DNA of 6,385 bases from Nitrososphaerales archaeon TH1920 (GCA_014523495.1 JAATVM010000061.1:1-6385); one strand, 5' to 3'. Numbered from the stretch's first letter, positions 1-6,237 are shown. Notes: a model not told the origin generated them from the sequence alone. A program made the numbers and translations.

Positions 1-1
1 A

Positions 2-421
2 AAACCAAAGGTAATTTGTCTTGAATGGATTGATCCCCTATACTTATGCGGTCACTGGGTTCCCCAAATGGTTGAAATTGCTGGCGGGATTAATGGAATA
101 AGCAAGATTGGGCAGAGATCTCATAAAATCGAATTATCCCAAATTTCTCAATTTGATCCAGATATACTGATTATGATGCCTTGTGGATTTGATATTGATA
201 AGATATTAGGAGAATATGGTTCTTTACAAAAAAATCATGAATGGAATTCTCTTAAAGCCGTCCAAGATGATATGGTCTTTGCAGTTGATGCTCTTTCATA
301 CTTTAGTAGACCTAGCCCAAGAATTATCACAGGTATTGAAATACTTTCCAAAATTATTAATCCAGATTCCTTTGTGAATTTAAATGTTCCACTAAACTCC
401 TATACTAGACTAAAAAACTGA
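2..421 (+). CDS. BtuF-like ABC transporter substrate-binding protein, C-terminal part (5' end outside window)
   Basis: The frame is open from base 2 to the TGA at 419-421, so this is the last 139 residues of a longer protein. The ATG at 68 is internal and not the start: the residues before it (VICLEWIDPLYLCGHWVPQM) belong to the conserved fold. The LEW-DP-Y--GHW-P-M-E-AGG stretch, then the D-I-MPCGFD motif, VFAVD and YFSRP-PR are typical of the C-terminal lobe of class III periplasmic binding proteins annotated as cobalamin or iron-chelate binding (BtuF/FepB, Peripla_BP_2 family). In the family these bind a corrinoid or metal chelate and hand it to an ABC permease/ATPase. A signal peptide or lipobox cannot be judged because the N-terminus is missing, and some relatives lack one. 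The ligand is an inference; siderophore or other chelates are possible. The gene converges on the uS10 gene, so it is a separate transcription unit. Confidence 0.85.
   Translation, partial: KPKVICLEWIDPLYLCGHWVPQMVEIAGGINGISKIGQRSHKIELSQISQFDPDILIMMPCGFDIDKILGEYGSLQKNHEWNSLKAVQDDMVFAVDALSYFSRPSPRIITGIEILSKIINPDSFVNLNVPLNSYTRLKN
412..417 (-). terminator. oligo-T terminator of the EF1A-uS10 operon
   Basis: Six A on the + strand give six T on the minus strand, 30 nt beyond the uS10 stop. The run lies in the last codons of the convergent BtuF-like gene. It is the first T-tract after the operon, so it is the likely termination point. Confidence 0.4.
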
Positions 422-443
422 CATCCGAAAATGATTAGTAGAA

Positions 444-449
444 TTTTTT
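444..449 (+). terminator. oligo-T terminator of the BtuF-like gene
   Basis: A run of six T on the + strand begins 22 nt after the BtuF-like stop codon. Archaeal RNA polymerase terminates mainly at oligo-T tracts without needing a hairpin. The run overlaps the last bases of the convergent uS10 gene (stop at 450-448). Confidence 0.45.
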
Positions 450-756
450 ATGTCAAGGAAACTTCGATATATACGTCATCAGGAATTTTTAGCCGCATCA
501 ACTGCCTAATTGATCTATCATCTGCGCCCAAATCAATTACGCGCCTATGAATTCTTAGTTCATATTTATCCCATGTATTAGTGCCTTGACCACAAGGAGA
601 TTTTCTTGTAACTACTTTCATTTTCTTAGTTGGAAGTGGGTGAGGTCCTTTAAATTTAATGCCATTCTTCTCACCAATGCCTTTTATTTCATGGCATACA
701 TTTTCAAGCATCTGAAGATTTGTACTTGTTAATTTAATGCGCGCTTCCTGAGTCAT
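448..756 (-). CDS. rps10: 30S ribosomal protein uS10 (S10p/S20e)
   Basis: A 102-residue protein of the normal length for archaeal uS10. Recognisable family segments are the N-terminal beta strand (ARIKLTSTN), the GPHPLPTK loop at about residues 37-44 that reaches into the 30S head, KSPCGQGTNTWDKYELRIHRR in the middle, and the C-terminal LMRLKIPDDVYIEV. uS10 sits in the 30S subunit head and binds 16S rRNA next to uS3 and uS14. The ATG at 756-754 is 9 nt after the EF1A stop codon. The same frame is closed by that TGA, so no longer start is possible. I see no strong Shine-Dalgarno in the 9-nt spacer; translation probably depends on coupling to EF1A. EF1A followed by uS10 is a common archaeal order. 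Nothing in the protein looks altered. Confidence 0.97.
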   Translation of the reverse strand: MTQEARIKLTSTNLQMLENVCHEIKGIGEKNGIKFKGPHPLPTKKMKVVTRKSPCGQGTNTWDKYELRIHRRVIDLGADDRSIRQLMRLKIPDDVYIEVSLT

Positions 757-765
757 TAATTGGAC

Positions 766-2058
766 TCACTTCTTGGCACTTGGGTCGTATTTTTCTACGA
801 TAGATTTAACGACGCCGGCGGCTATTGTTGTTCCCATATCTCTCAGTGCAAATCTACCAATTTCTGGAAATTCTTTGAATGTTTCTATAGCCAGTGGTCT
901 GACAGGTTTTATTCTCACAATCGCGGCATCTCCGGTCTTTAGAAACTTTGGTTTTTCTTCAACGGCCCCACCAGTTTTTGGGTCTATTTTCGCGAGAAAA
1001 TCTGACAATGTTGCAGCAACTTGAGCAGTATGCGCATGAAGCACAGGAGTATACCCGGGAGCCATTGCGGTTGGATGATGGATAATTATTATTTGTGCTT
1101 CAAATTCTTTTGCAGCATTGGGTGGATTATCCACGGGTCCAATTACGTCTCCACGTTTAATCGATTTTCTATCAACCCCTCTTAAATTAAATCCAATATT
1201 ATCACCGGCTTCTGCAGACTCCATTTGCGTGTGATGCGTTTCTATTGATTTAACTTCACCAGTAACTCCAGATGGCATCACAACTACTTTTTGATTGGCC
1301 TTTAGTACTCCTGTTTCGACTCTACCCACAGGTACTGTGCCGACACCCGTTATGGAATAAACATCTTGAATTGGTATCCTAAGTGGCTTTCCTAGTGGTT
1401 TTTCGGGTGGTTCGAAAAGATCCAGTGTTTCAGCTAAAGTTGGTCCTTTATACCATGGCATATTTTCTGATTTCTTGAGCAAATTATCACCCTTCCAACC
1501 TGAAACAGGTATGAAGCTTATTTTTGAAACATTATACCCTACCAACTTTAACATTTTTTCTACAATGTCCTTGACTTCATTATAACGCGCCTCCGAATAT
1601 CCCGAATCGTCCATCTTGTTCAATGCAACTACAATTTGCCCTACACCCAGAGTTCTTGACAAGAATGCATGTTCCCTTGCCTGTCCTCCTGGATCAGTAG
1701 CTGCCTCAGTTTCTCCTGGCTTTACGGAGACCACAAGAACTGCAGCATCTGCTTCTGATGCCCCAGTAATCATATTTTTGATAAAGTCTCTATGACCAGG
1801 GGCATCAATCAAGGTGTAAAAATATTTTGAAGTTTCAAATTTTTGAAAAGCTAGATCTATTGTAATTCCTCTCTCTCTCTCATCCTTTATACTATCTAAT
1901 ACCCAAGCGTACTTGAAAGTATCACCTTTTCCTGTTTCTTCAGATTCTTTAGCAAAAGAATCAATAGTTCTTTGATCGATTACACCCATATCCACTAATA
2001 AATGACCAACAATAGTCGATTTACCATTATCAACGTGTCCCACAACAACAATATTCAT
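766..2058 (-). CDS. tuf: translation elongation factor 1-alpha (aEF1A / EF-Tu)
   Basis: The GTPase that delivers aminoacyl-tRNA to the ribosomal A site. From the ATG at 2058 it has 430 residues. The G domain holds the P-loop GHVDNGKST (7-15), switch I with RGITID (63-68), DAPGH (85-89), NKMD (147-150) and SGW of the G5 region. Domain 2 begins near PLRIPIQDVYSITGVGTVPV and domain 3 carries HHPTAMAPGYTPVLHAHT and the final FALRDMGTTIAAGVV. Asn in VDNGKST, where crenarchaea have His and eukaryotes Ser, fits Nitrososphaeria as I recall them. The start is the odd part: in-frame codons upstream read M-S-A-S-TAG-K-P-H, matching the usual family N-terminus except for an amber codon. If translation starts at 2058, the protein lacks only the short KPH-type tail before strand 1 and should fold. 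No Shine-Dalgarno is visible before either ATG. uS10 follows 9 nt downstream in the same operon. The gene looks richer in G+C than its neighbours, as expected for a highly expressed gene. Confidence 0.96.
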   Translation of the reverse strand: MNIVVVGHVDNGKSTIVGHLLVDMGVIDQRTIDSFAKESEETGKGDTFKYAWVLDSIKDERERGITIDLAFQKFETSKYFYTLIDAPGHRDFIKNMITGASEADAAVLVVSVKPGETEAATDPGGQAREHAFLSRTLGVGQIVVALNKMDDSGYSEARYNEVKDIVEKMLKLVGYNVSKISFIPVSGWKGDNLLKKSENMPWYKGPTLAETLDLFEPPEKPLGKPLRIPIQDVYSITGVGTVPVGRVETGVLKANQKVVVMPSGVTGEVKSIETHHTQMESAEAGDNIGFNLRGVDRKSIKRGDVIGPVDNPPNAAKEFEAQIIIIHHPTAMAPGYTPVLHAHTAQVAATLSDFLAKIDPKTGGAVEEKPKFLKTGDAAIVRIKPVRPLAIETFKEFPEIGRFALRDMGTTIAAGVVKSIVEKYDPSAKK

Positions 2059-2082
2059 GTGGGGTTTCTAACTTGCGCTCAT
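2059..2082 (-). other. interrupted N-terminal codons of EF1A: ATG-AGC-GCA-AGT-TAG-AAA-CCC-CAC
   Basis: Eight codons directly upstream of and in frame with the EF1A start. They encode M-S-A-S-stop-K-P-H, then the gene continues M-N-I-V-V-V-G-H. Archaeal EF1A commonly begins M-S-x-K-P-H-L-N, so K-P-H here looks like real ancestral coding sequence and the TAG at 2070-2068 is most simply a CAG (Gln) or similar sense codon turned to amber. Alternatives are a sequencing error, true readthrough, or a four-codon leader ORF (2082-2068) that ends 9 nt before the functional start. Confidence 0.7.
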
Positions 2083-2120
2083 TAGATTAGAAGCGATAAG
2101 AGGGCTTTATTTGTATTTCG

Positions 2121-2130
2121 TTAAATATAA
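2121..2130 (-). promoter_or_regulatory. TATA box of the EF1A-uS10 operon
   Basis: The minus strand reads TTATATTTAA here, preceded by the purine-containing AATAGGA, which could serve as a BRE. With the usual archaeal spacing of about 25 nt, transcription would begin near 2100. That leaves about 18 nt before the interrupted ATG at 2082 and about 42 nt before the ATG at 2058. It is the best TATA-like match in the 153-bp gap between the cupin and EF1A. I see no oligo-T terminator for the cupin in that gap, so some read-through from the cupin is possible. Confidence 0.6.
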
Positions 2131-2211
2131 TCCTATTTTATTCTTATCCAGCTCACTTGGTTACTAGTGGAGATACTATACAGTTCGTTCAATGAATACT
2201 AATATCCAATT

Positions 2212-2550
2212 CTACGTCCTATCATAATCATCTTCAATTCTTACAATATCGTTTTCATCAAAGATCCCATAAGAAATTTCTAAAACTGTGCATCCAGATT
2301 TGCTCGCAATTCTATGTTTTGCGCCCGACGGAATTGTGATCTTGTCTCCTTCATTAAGTGATGATTGCTTTTCCTGTATTTCCACAGTTGCAGAACCCTT
2401 AATTATTTTCCAAAATTCCTTTCGCTTATTATGATATTGAAGACTCAACCTAGAGCCAGGGTTTATGTAAAGTAATTTTACTGTACATAGTTCATTCTCA
2501 TTGAATTTTTCAAATGATCCCCATGGCCGTTTTTCTGAGTAAACTTCCAC
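2212..2550 (-). CDS. stand-alone cupin of the mannose-6-phosphate isomerase type II family
   Basis: A 112-residue single-domain cupin. It shows the family's RPWGS near the N-terminus (8-12), PGSRLSLQYHNKRKEFW (31-47), K-GSATVEI, GDKITIPSGAKHRI (69-81) and the closing D-VRIEDDYDR. These match the C-terminal domain of bifunctional mannose-1-phosphate guanylyltransferase/mannose-6-phosphate isomerase (MannoseP_isomer), here without the nucleotidyltransferase domain. The canonical metal-binding segment is about Q-x-H-H-H-R-x-E-H-W. Here it is Q-Y-H-N-K-R-K-E-F-W, keeping H40 and E45 but losing two His, and H79 remains. Activity as an isomerase is therefore uncertain; a sugar-binding or regulatory role is possible. 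The start is GTG (2550-2548): there is no internal Met, and upstream the frame meets TAA at 2577-2575 with no ATG between. The gene appears to be monocistronic. Confidence 0.88.
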   Translation of the reverse strand: MEVYSEKRPWGSFEKFNENELCTVKLLYINPGSRLSLQYHNKRKEFWKIIKGSATVEIQEKQSSLNEGDKITIPSGAKHRIASKSGCTVLEISYGIFDENDIVRIEDDYDRT

Positions 2551-2568
2551 AAAAAAACATTGGAAAAG

Positions 2569-2576
2569 TATAATTT
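2569..2576 (-). promoter_or_regulatory. TATA box of the cupin gene; transcript probably leaderless
   Basis: AAATTATA on the minus strand is centred about 22-23 nt upstream of the GTG start at 2550. This is the spacing expected between an archaeal TATA box and the transcription start. It implies a leaderless mRNA beginning at or next to GTG, and it supports that start. Confidence 0.5.
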
Positions 2577-2580
2577 AATT

Positions 2581-2791
2581 ATTGTCATATCATTTATAGT
2601 AAAAAATATACAATAGTTACTCTAATTTACAATTATTGCCGAAATCTTCAATGTGTATTTACAATAATCATGGAAATTGTAAGGGATTGATAATGGAGGA
2701 AAAAATATTGAAAAATTTTTGTTCCTGTAATTGTCATGATAGCAGTTACCAATTAATACGAAATTCAATTGCATTTCACGATATTGACAAT
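2581..2791. repeat. cluster of ATTGT words in both orientations
   Basis: ATTGT begins on the + strand at 2581, 2676 and 2730. Its complement ACAAT lies at 2610-2614, 2629-2633, 2661-2665 and 2787-2791. Two extended forms are nearly identical: ATTGTCATATCA (2581-2592) and ATTGTCATGATA (2730-2741). A reversed ATTGTCAATATC lies at 2791-2780, and TTTACAAT occurs at 2626-2633 and 2658-2665. The first copy abuts the upstream side of the cupin TATA box. They could be operator sites, but the AT-rich background makes chance a real alternative. Confidence 0.3.
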
Positions 2792-2815
2792 CCTACCACC
2801 TATAGCATGAGTTAA
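2693..2815 (+). CDS. possible small Cys-rich protein, 40 aa (uncertain)
   Basis: ATG at 2693 to TAA at 2813-2815. It encodes a 40-residue peptide with a C-S-C-N-C-H cluster at residues 10-15, after a short charged N-terminus (MEEKILKNF). Three Cys and a His in six residues could bind a metal, but I recognise no family. There is a weak upstream TTTACAATAA (2658-2667) at about the right distance for a TATA box, and no convincing Shine-Dalgarno. It would be the only + strand gene in this part of the window. An open frame of this length is easily found by chance, so support is limited to position, composition and the Cys cluster. Confidence 0.25.
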   Translation: MEEKILKNFCSCNCHDSSYQLIRNSIAFHDIDNPTTYSMS

Positions 2816-2856
2816 AATATGGATCACTGACCTCTAGTCCTAAAATCTAAACATAA

Positions 2857-2879
2857 ATCTTATAGCCTTGCAATAAGAT
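2857..2879. repeat. 7-bp inverted repeat with 9-nt loop
   Basis: ATCTTAT (2857-2863) and ATAAGAT (2873-2879) are exact complements around the loop AGCCTTGCA. It lies beyond the likely IleRS terminator, so it could be a 3' end structure of IleRS read-through RNA or part of an unrecognised RNA. It is only 2 nt from the palindrome at 2882. Confidence 0.4.
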
Positions 2880-2881
2880 GT

Positions 2882-2893
2882 TAACGGCCGTTA
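2882..2893. promoter_or_regulatory. perfect 12-bp palindrome TAACGGCCGTTA
   Basis: A fully self-complementary 12-mer with a GC core in an otherwise AT-rich gap. Perfect palindromes of this size are typical sites for dimeric regulators, but no promoter is evident right beside it, so its function is unknown. Confidence 0.35.
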
Positions 2894-2925
2894 TGTCGTA
2901 CATCCCTTTAAATAAATCATTTAAG

Positions 2926-2931
2926 AAAAAA
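2926..2931 (-). terminator. oligo-T terminator of IleRS
   Basis: On the minus strand this is a run of six T followed by CTTAA, 64 nt after the IleRS stop. It is the first strong T-tract downstream of the gene. Confidence 0.4.
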
Positions 2932-2994
2932 TTGTGGATAATTCCCTGGAAAATATTGTTAATTTAAAATTACTAATTTTCAGAACAGTCTTCG

Positions 2995-5900
2995 TTACTG
3001 TACAGAGATAAGAATTTTCTTCCCATCTATTTCAATTTCTTTATATTCGATTCCTTCCAATTTATCACGGGTTATGATTACGTTTTTTACTCTAACATAG
3101 TATGCTAATTCGTCTTTATGATTTTCAAGTGATAATGAATCGTCTGGATCTAAGTTTGAAATATGGGCGTATGACAATATTTCTGTAGGTACAAATCCCT
3201 TTTCCTTCCTCAATTGTTGTATATTTCTTGCAATGTCTTTCATTAGACCCATGGATATCAATTCACTACTTCTAGTAGTATCAATAAATACAATAATATT
3301 TTCCTGCACTGATTCGACCATTATGTATGGTGTTTTTCCGTCATAGGTAAATTCTACATCATCTTTTGACAATTCTATTTCACCGGATGAATATTTTAGA
3401 TGGAAGTTGTTTTTTGACATTAATTGAGCAAATAAATCATTATAATTAGTTTTTTCGAATGCTTCGATAGCTTTGTTTAAATCGTTCTTTAATCGAGGAG
3501 CAATTTTGTTTATCTTGGGTCTCGCATTTAAGTCAATAAGATTCTCTGTCAATAGAGAATTAACTTTTTCGAAAAAGTTACTAAAATTTGAAATTTTTAT
3601 ATCTATAGATCTTGTATTTAGCTGTTTCTTTAATATATCCAATAATTCATTTAATTCAAGAAAATTTTCATCCTGTATACTAACAACAACCCTATTAACA
3701 GGCCATCTTCTTTTAAATTTCGCCTTCATTCTAGCTGAATTAACCAAAGAGATAATTTGTTTTGACTTGTCTATTGCCTTTTCGACTTCAATGTTTACTA
3801 ATTTATCATCAAAGGAAGGCCAAGATTCAAGCAAAATAATATCTTTCTTCTTGAAACAGAGCAAATACAAATAATTTGTTATGAAGGGACAATAGGAATG
3901 AAGAATTATGTCGATTTGTGATAAGGTGTACCCGAGTACTGCATATATCACATGTCTTCGTTCTATTGTTTCTATTTTGTCATCCCATATATCATCCCTA
4001 GTCATAGGAACGTAAGTTTGACTGAGATTGTTAATTATGAATTCCTCCAAAAGTTTTGCGCCTTCGTTAAACCTACAAATATCTAATGATGATGTTACTG
4101 TTTTAATTAACGATTGTAATTTAGATAAAATCCAAATTTCAGTCAGGGTAAAATATTTACTTTTCACAATAAAATCCATGTTTATTTTTCGGGTATCAAA
4201 ATTATCGTAGGTACTATTTTGAATTAAGTAGACATGTAGATAATAGAGAGTACTTAACACTTGGTATGGTCTAGAAGCCATCTCACTCAAACTAAAGCTT
4301 AGAGATTCGATTGGAGAAGATTTCCACATGAAATAGAATCTAATTGCGTCAACGGAATTTTTCACCAAGAGATCATCTGCGTCTAATACATTGCCTAGGC
4401 TCTTACTCATTTTATTTCCTTTTTCATCTAAAATGTGACCTTGAAATAGGAATGATTCGAAAGGTGATATGCCTTCATTTCGCATTATTACATTTTCCAC
4501 AAGTAATGTGTATGCCCATCCCCTTGTTTGATCTATTCCTTCTGTCAAAAATGCAGCAGGTATTAGATTTTTGTATTCATCATCCGAAAATGATGCATAA
4601 GGTGAAGCGCCACTATTATGCCATGTATCTAGAACAAAAGATTCTCGAACCATAACGTTGTTACATTTTGAACAATTAATCTTGACATTATCTATCCATG
4701 GCCGATGCAATTCAAATTGGTCTCCATCAGGTAACTCTGATGCCCTCCTGATTATTTCATCTTTAGAAAACAATGGTTCTTTCAAACCGCATTTACTACA
4801 GCTCCATATTGGAAGAGGAGTTCCCCATACTCTTTCTCTTGATATGCACCAAGGGACTTGTTCCTTTATTATTTCCAAAAACCTATTTTTTGGAGATTCA
4901 AAAAAGAAGTTGACATTTGAAACAGCAGAAATTGGTTTATCGCCAAGTTTATCAATCATATAAAAATATTCTCGCCTTGCAAGCCAAACCACCTTGTGAT
5001 TTGATCGCCAACAGGTTGGATACTGATGTTTGATCCTTCCCAACTTTAAGTAGGCACCCACCTCCTTCATTTTTTCAACGATTAAAAGATCTGAATCGCG
5101 CACAAAAAGCCCCTTAAATATTCCAGCCTTCTCAGTAAATTCCACTTTGTCATTAATGGGTACAAATATTGGAACGTTGCGTTTGGTAGCTATATCAAAA
5201 TCTTCTTGCCCATTTGCAGGAGATAGATGGACTATTCCACTACCGGTACTTGCGTCAACAAAATTTTCTGCTACTACAAAATGGATTTTATTGTCATCGC
5301 TTAGTTCTTTAAGTCCTGGAATTAATCCTAATAGTGGGTGGATGTACTTCTTGCCATCAAGTTCTACACCCTTTATTATTTTTTCAACTCTAAAATTCTG
5401 AATGTTGAGTTCATTCATCAAATCGTTTAATCTATCATATCCAACAATCCATCTTTCGTTTTCGATTGATATGTAGACATAATCTGATTCAGGATTAACG
5501 CCTATCAACTCATCAGTAACTAAGGTGAATGGCATAGTCGTCCATACAATTAGAAAAGTTTCTTCCTCGATTAACCTCATTTTGTAATAAAAAGAAGGGT
5601 CCTCGAGGATCTTGTAACCTTGATTGACTTCTGCATTACTCAATGAAGTTTGGCATGAAGGACAATATGCTACTACTCTAAACCATTCTTTAAGAATCCC
5701 AAGTTCCCAAGCTTTTTTTAGAACCTGCCATTCCCTTTGAATATAGTTATCTGTATAGGTCCAATACGCCTTTTCATAATCAAATGACATACCAAGGAGG
5801 GCATCAACCTTGATCCACTTTTCTGCATTGTTTTTGATTAATTCTTTGCATGCTTGTACAATCTTAGTAATACCAACCATCTTGATATTCTCAGCTTTGC

Positions 5901-6210
5901 TTCCAGTTAACCCTAGATTTTTTTCTGCCTGTAATTCAATGGGTAATCCCTGTGTGTCCCATCCTGCTCGGAATACGACCTTATATTTTTGCAAAGTTTT
6001 GTATCTGAACCATACATCCTTAATGATGCGTCCTCTCAGATGACCGACATGTGGTTCACCGTTTAGCGTAGGAGGTCCTTCAACATATCCTAGTATTTCT
6101 TTGTAAGATGTTAACTCCTTATCGATTAATAATTGTTGACCAATTTTGTTAAGGTATGAATTAACTTGAAATTCAATTTCTTTTGGATCATACTTTGCTA
6201 ATAAATTCAT
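2995..6210 (-). CDS. ileS: isoleucyl-tRNA synthetase (archaeal/eukaryal type)
   Basis: Class I synthetase of 1071 residues, the usual length for this type; it charges tRNA-Ile with isoleucine and hydrolyses misacylated valine. The first half of the Rossmann domain has EGPPTLNGEPHVGH with the HIGH-type HVGH at 54-57. The CP1 editing domain runs from about 200 to 400, with the Thr-rich WTTMPFTL (223-230) and GSGIVHLSPANGQEDF (323-338). CysxxCys pairs at 183/186, 471/474 and 513/516 probably bind zinc. WCISRERVWGTPLPIW (454-469), LDTWHNSGASPYAS, GIDQTRGW (558-565) and KMSKS (600-604) complete the catalytic core. A helical anticodon-binding domain follows (about 650-830, including HSYCPFITNYLY), then the archaeal C-terminal region with RRWPV. 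ATG 6210 is the only reasonable start: upstream the frame has no ATG or GTG before a TGA at 6234-6232. A TATA box about 30 nt upstream suggests an almost leaderless, single-gene transcript. The frame is intact. Confidence 0.97.
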   Translation of the reverse strand: MNLLAKYDPKEIEFQVNSYLNKIGQQLLIDKELTSYKEILGYVEGPPTLNGEPHVGHLRGRIIKDVWFRYKTLQKYKVVFRAGWDTQGLPIELQAEKNLGLTGSKAENIKMVGITKIVQACKELIKNNAEKWIKVDALLGMSFDYEKAYWTYTDNYIQREWQVLKKAWELGILKEWFRVVAYCPSCQTSLSNAEVNQGYKILEDPSFYYKMRLIEEETFLIVWTTMPFTLVTDELIGVNPESDYVYISIENERWIVGYDRLNDLMNELNIQNFRVEKIIKGVELDGKKYIHPLLGLIPGLKELSDDNKIHFVVAENFVDASTGSGIVHLSPANGQEDFDIATKRNVPIFVPINDKVEFTEKAGIFKGLFVRDSDLLIVEKMKEVGAYLKLGRIKHQYPTCWRSNHKVVWLARREYFYMIDKLGDKPISAVSNVNFFFESPKNRFLEIIKEQVPWCISRERVWGTPLPIWSCSKCGLKEPLFSKDEIIRRASELPDGDQFELHRPWIDNVKINCSKCNNVMVRESFVLDTWHNSGASPYASFSDDEYKNLIPAAFLTEGIDQTRGWAYTLLVENVIMRNEGISPFESFLFQGHILDEKGNKMSKSLGNVLDADDLLVKNSVDAIRFYFMWKSSPIESLSFSLSEMASRPYQVLSTLYYLHVYLIQNSTYDNFDTRKINMDFIVKSKYFTLTEIWILSKLQSLIKTVTSSLDICRFNEGAKLLEEFIINNLSQTYVPMTRDDIWDDKIETIERRHVIYAVLGYTLSQIDIILHSYCPFITNYLYLLCFKKKDIILLESWPSFDDKLVNIEVEKAIDKSKQIISLVNSARMKAKFKRRWPVNRVVVSIQDENFLELNELLDILKKQLNTRSIDIKISNFSNFFEKVNSLLTENLIDLNARPKINKIAPRLKNDLNKAIEAFEKTNYNDLFAQLMSKNNFHLKYSSGEIELSKDDVEFTYDGKTPYIMVESVQENIIVFIDTTRSSELISMGLMKDIARNIQQLRKEKGFVPTEILSYAHISNLDPDDSLSLENHKDELAYYVRVKNVIITRDKLEGIEYKEIEIDGKKILISVQ

Positions 6211-6237
6211 TAATGCGAACGTCAGTTCTATTCACTC

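Larger units (their letters stand above)
2551..2994. other. 444-bp AT-rich intergenic region between IleRS and the cupin
   Basis: No clear conserved gene or canonical tRNA was found on either strand. From left to right it holds the cupin promoter, a cluster of ATTGT words (2581-2791), a possible 40-codon Cys-rich ORF on the + strand (2693-2815), a 7-bp hairpin (2857-2879), a 12-bp perfect palindrome (2882-2893) and the T-tract that probably ends the IleRS transcript (2931-2926). The gap is long compared with the tight spacing elsewhere in the window. Confidence 0.7.

Noticed and set aside
68..421. Complete 117-aa gene starting at the ATG at 68
   Set aside because: The frame is open to base 2 and the preceding 22 codons encode conserved BtuF-like residues (LEWIDP, GHWVPQ), so the gene is a fragment cut by the window edge.
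766..768. TGA recoding that would fuse EF1A to uS10 (both are in the same frame, with only three codons between)
   Set aside because: Both proteins have their normal family ends at this point, and there is no recoding structure. Shared frame occurs one time in three by chance.
760..1024. Open frames on the + strand opposite EF1A
   Set aside because: They are antisense shadows of a well-conserved gene and show no family motifs.
2551..2994. CRISPR array, insertion sequence or att site in the long gap
   Set aside because: The short repeats are irregularly spaced and in mixed orientation. There are no transposase remnants, terminal repeats or tRNA ends.
3473..6043. Several + strand open frames of 60-133 codons opposite IleRS
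   Set aside because: All lie fully within the intact IleRS gene on the other strand, and their translations look random.
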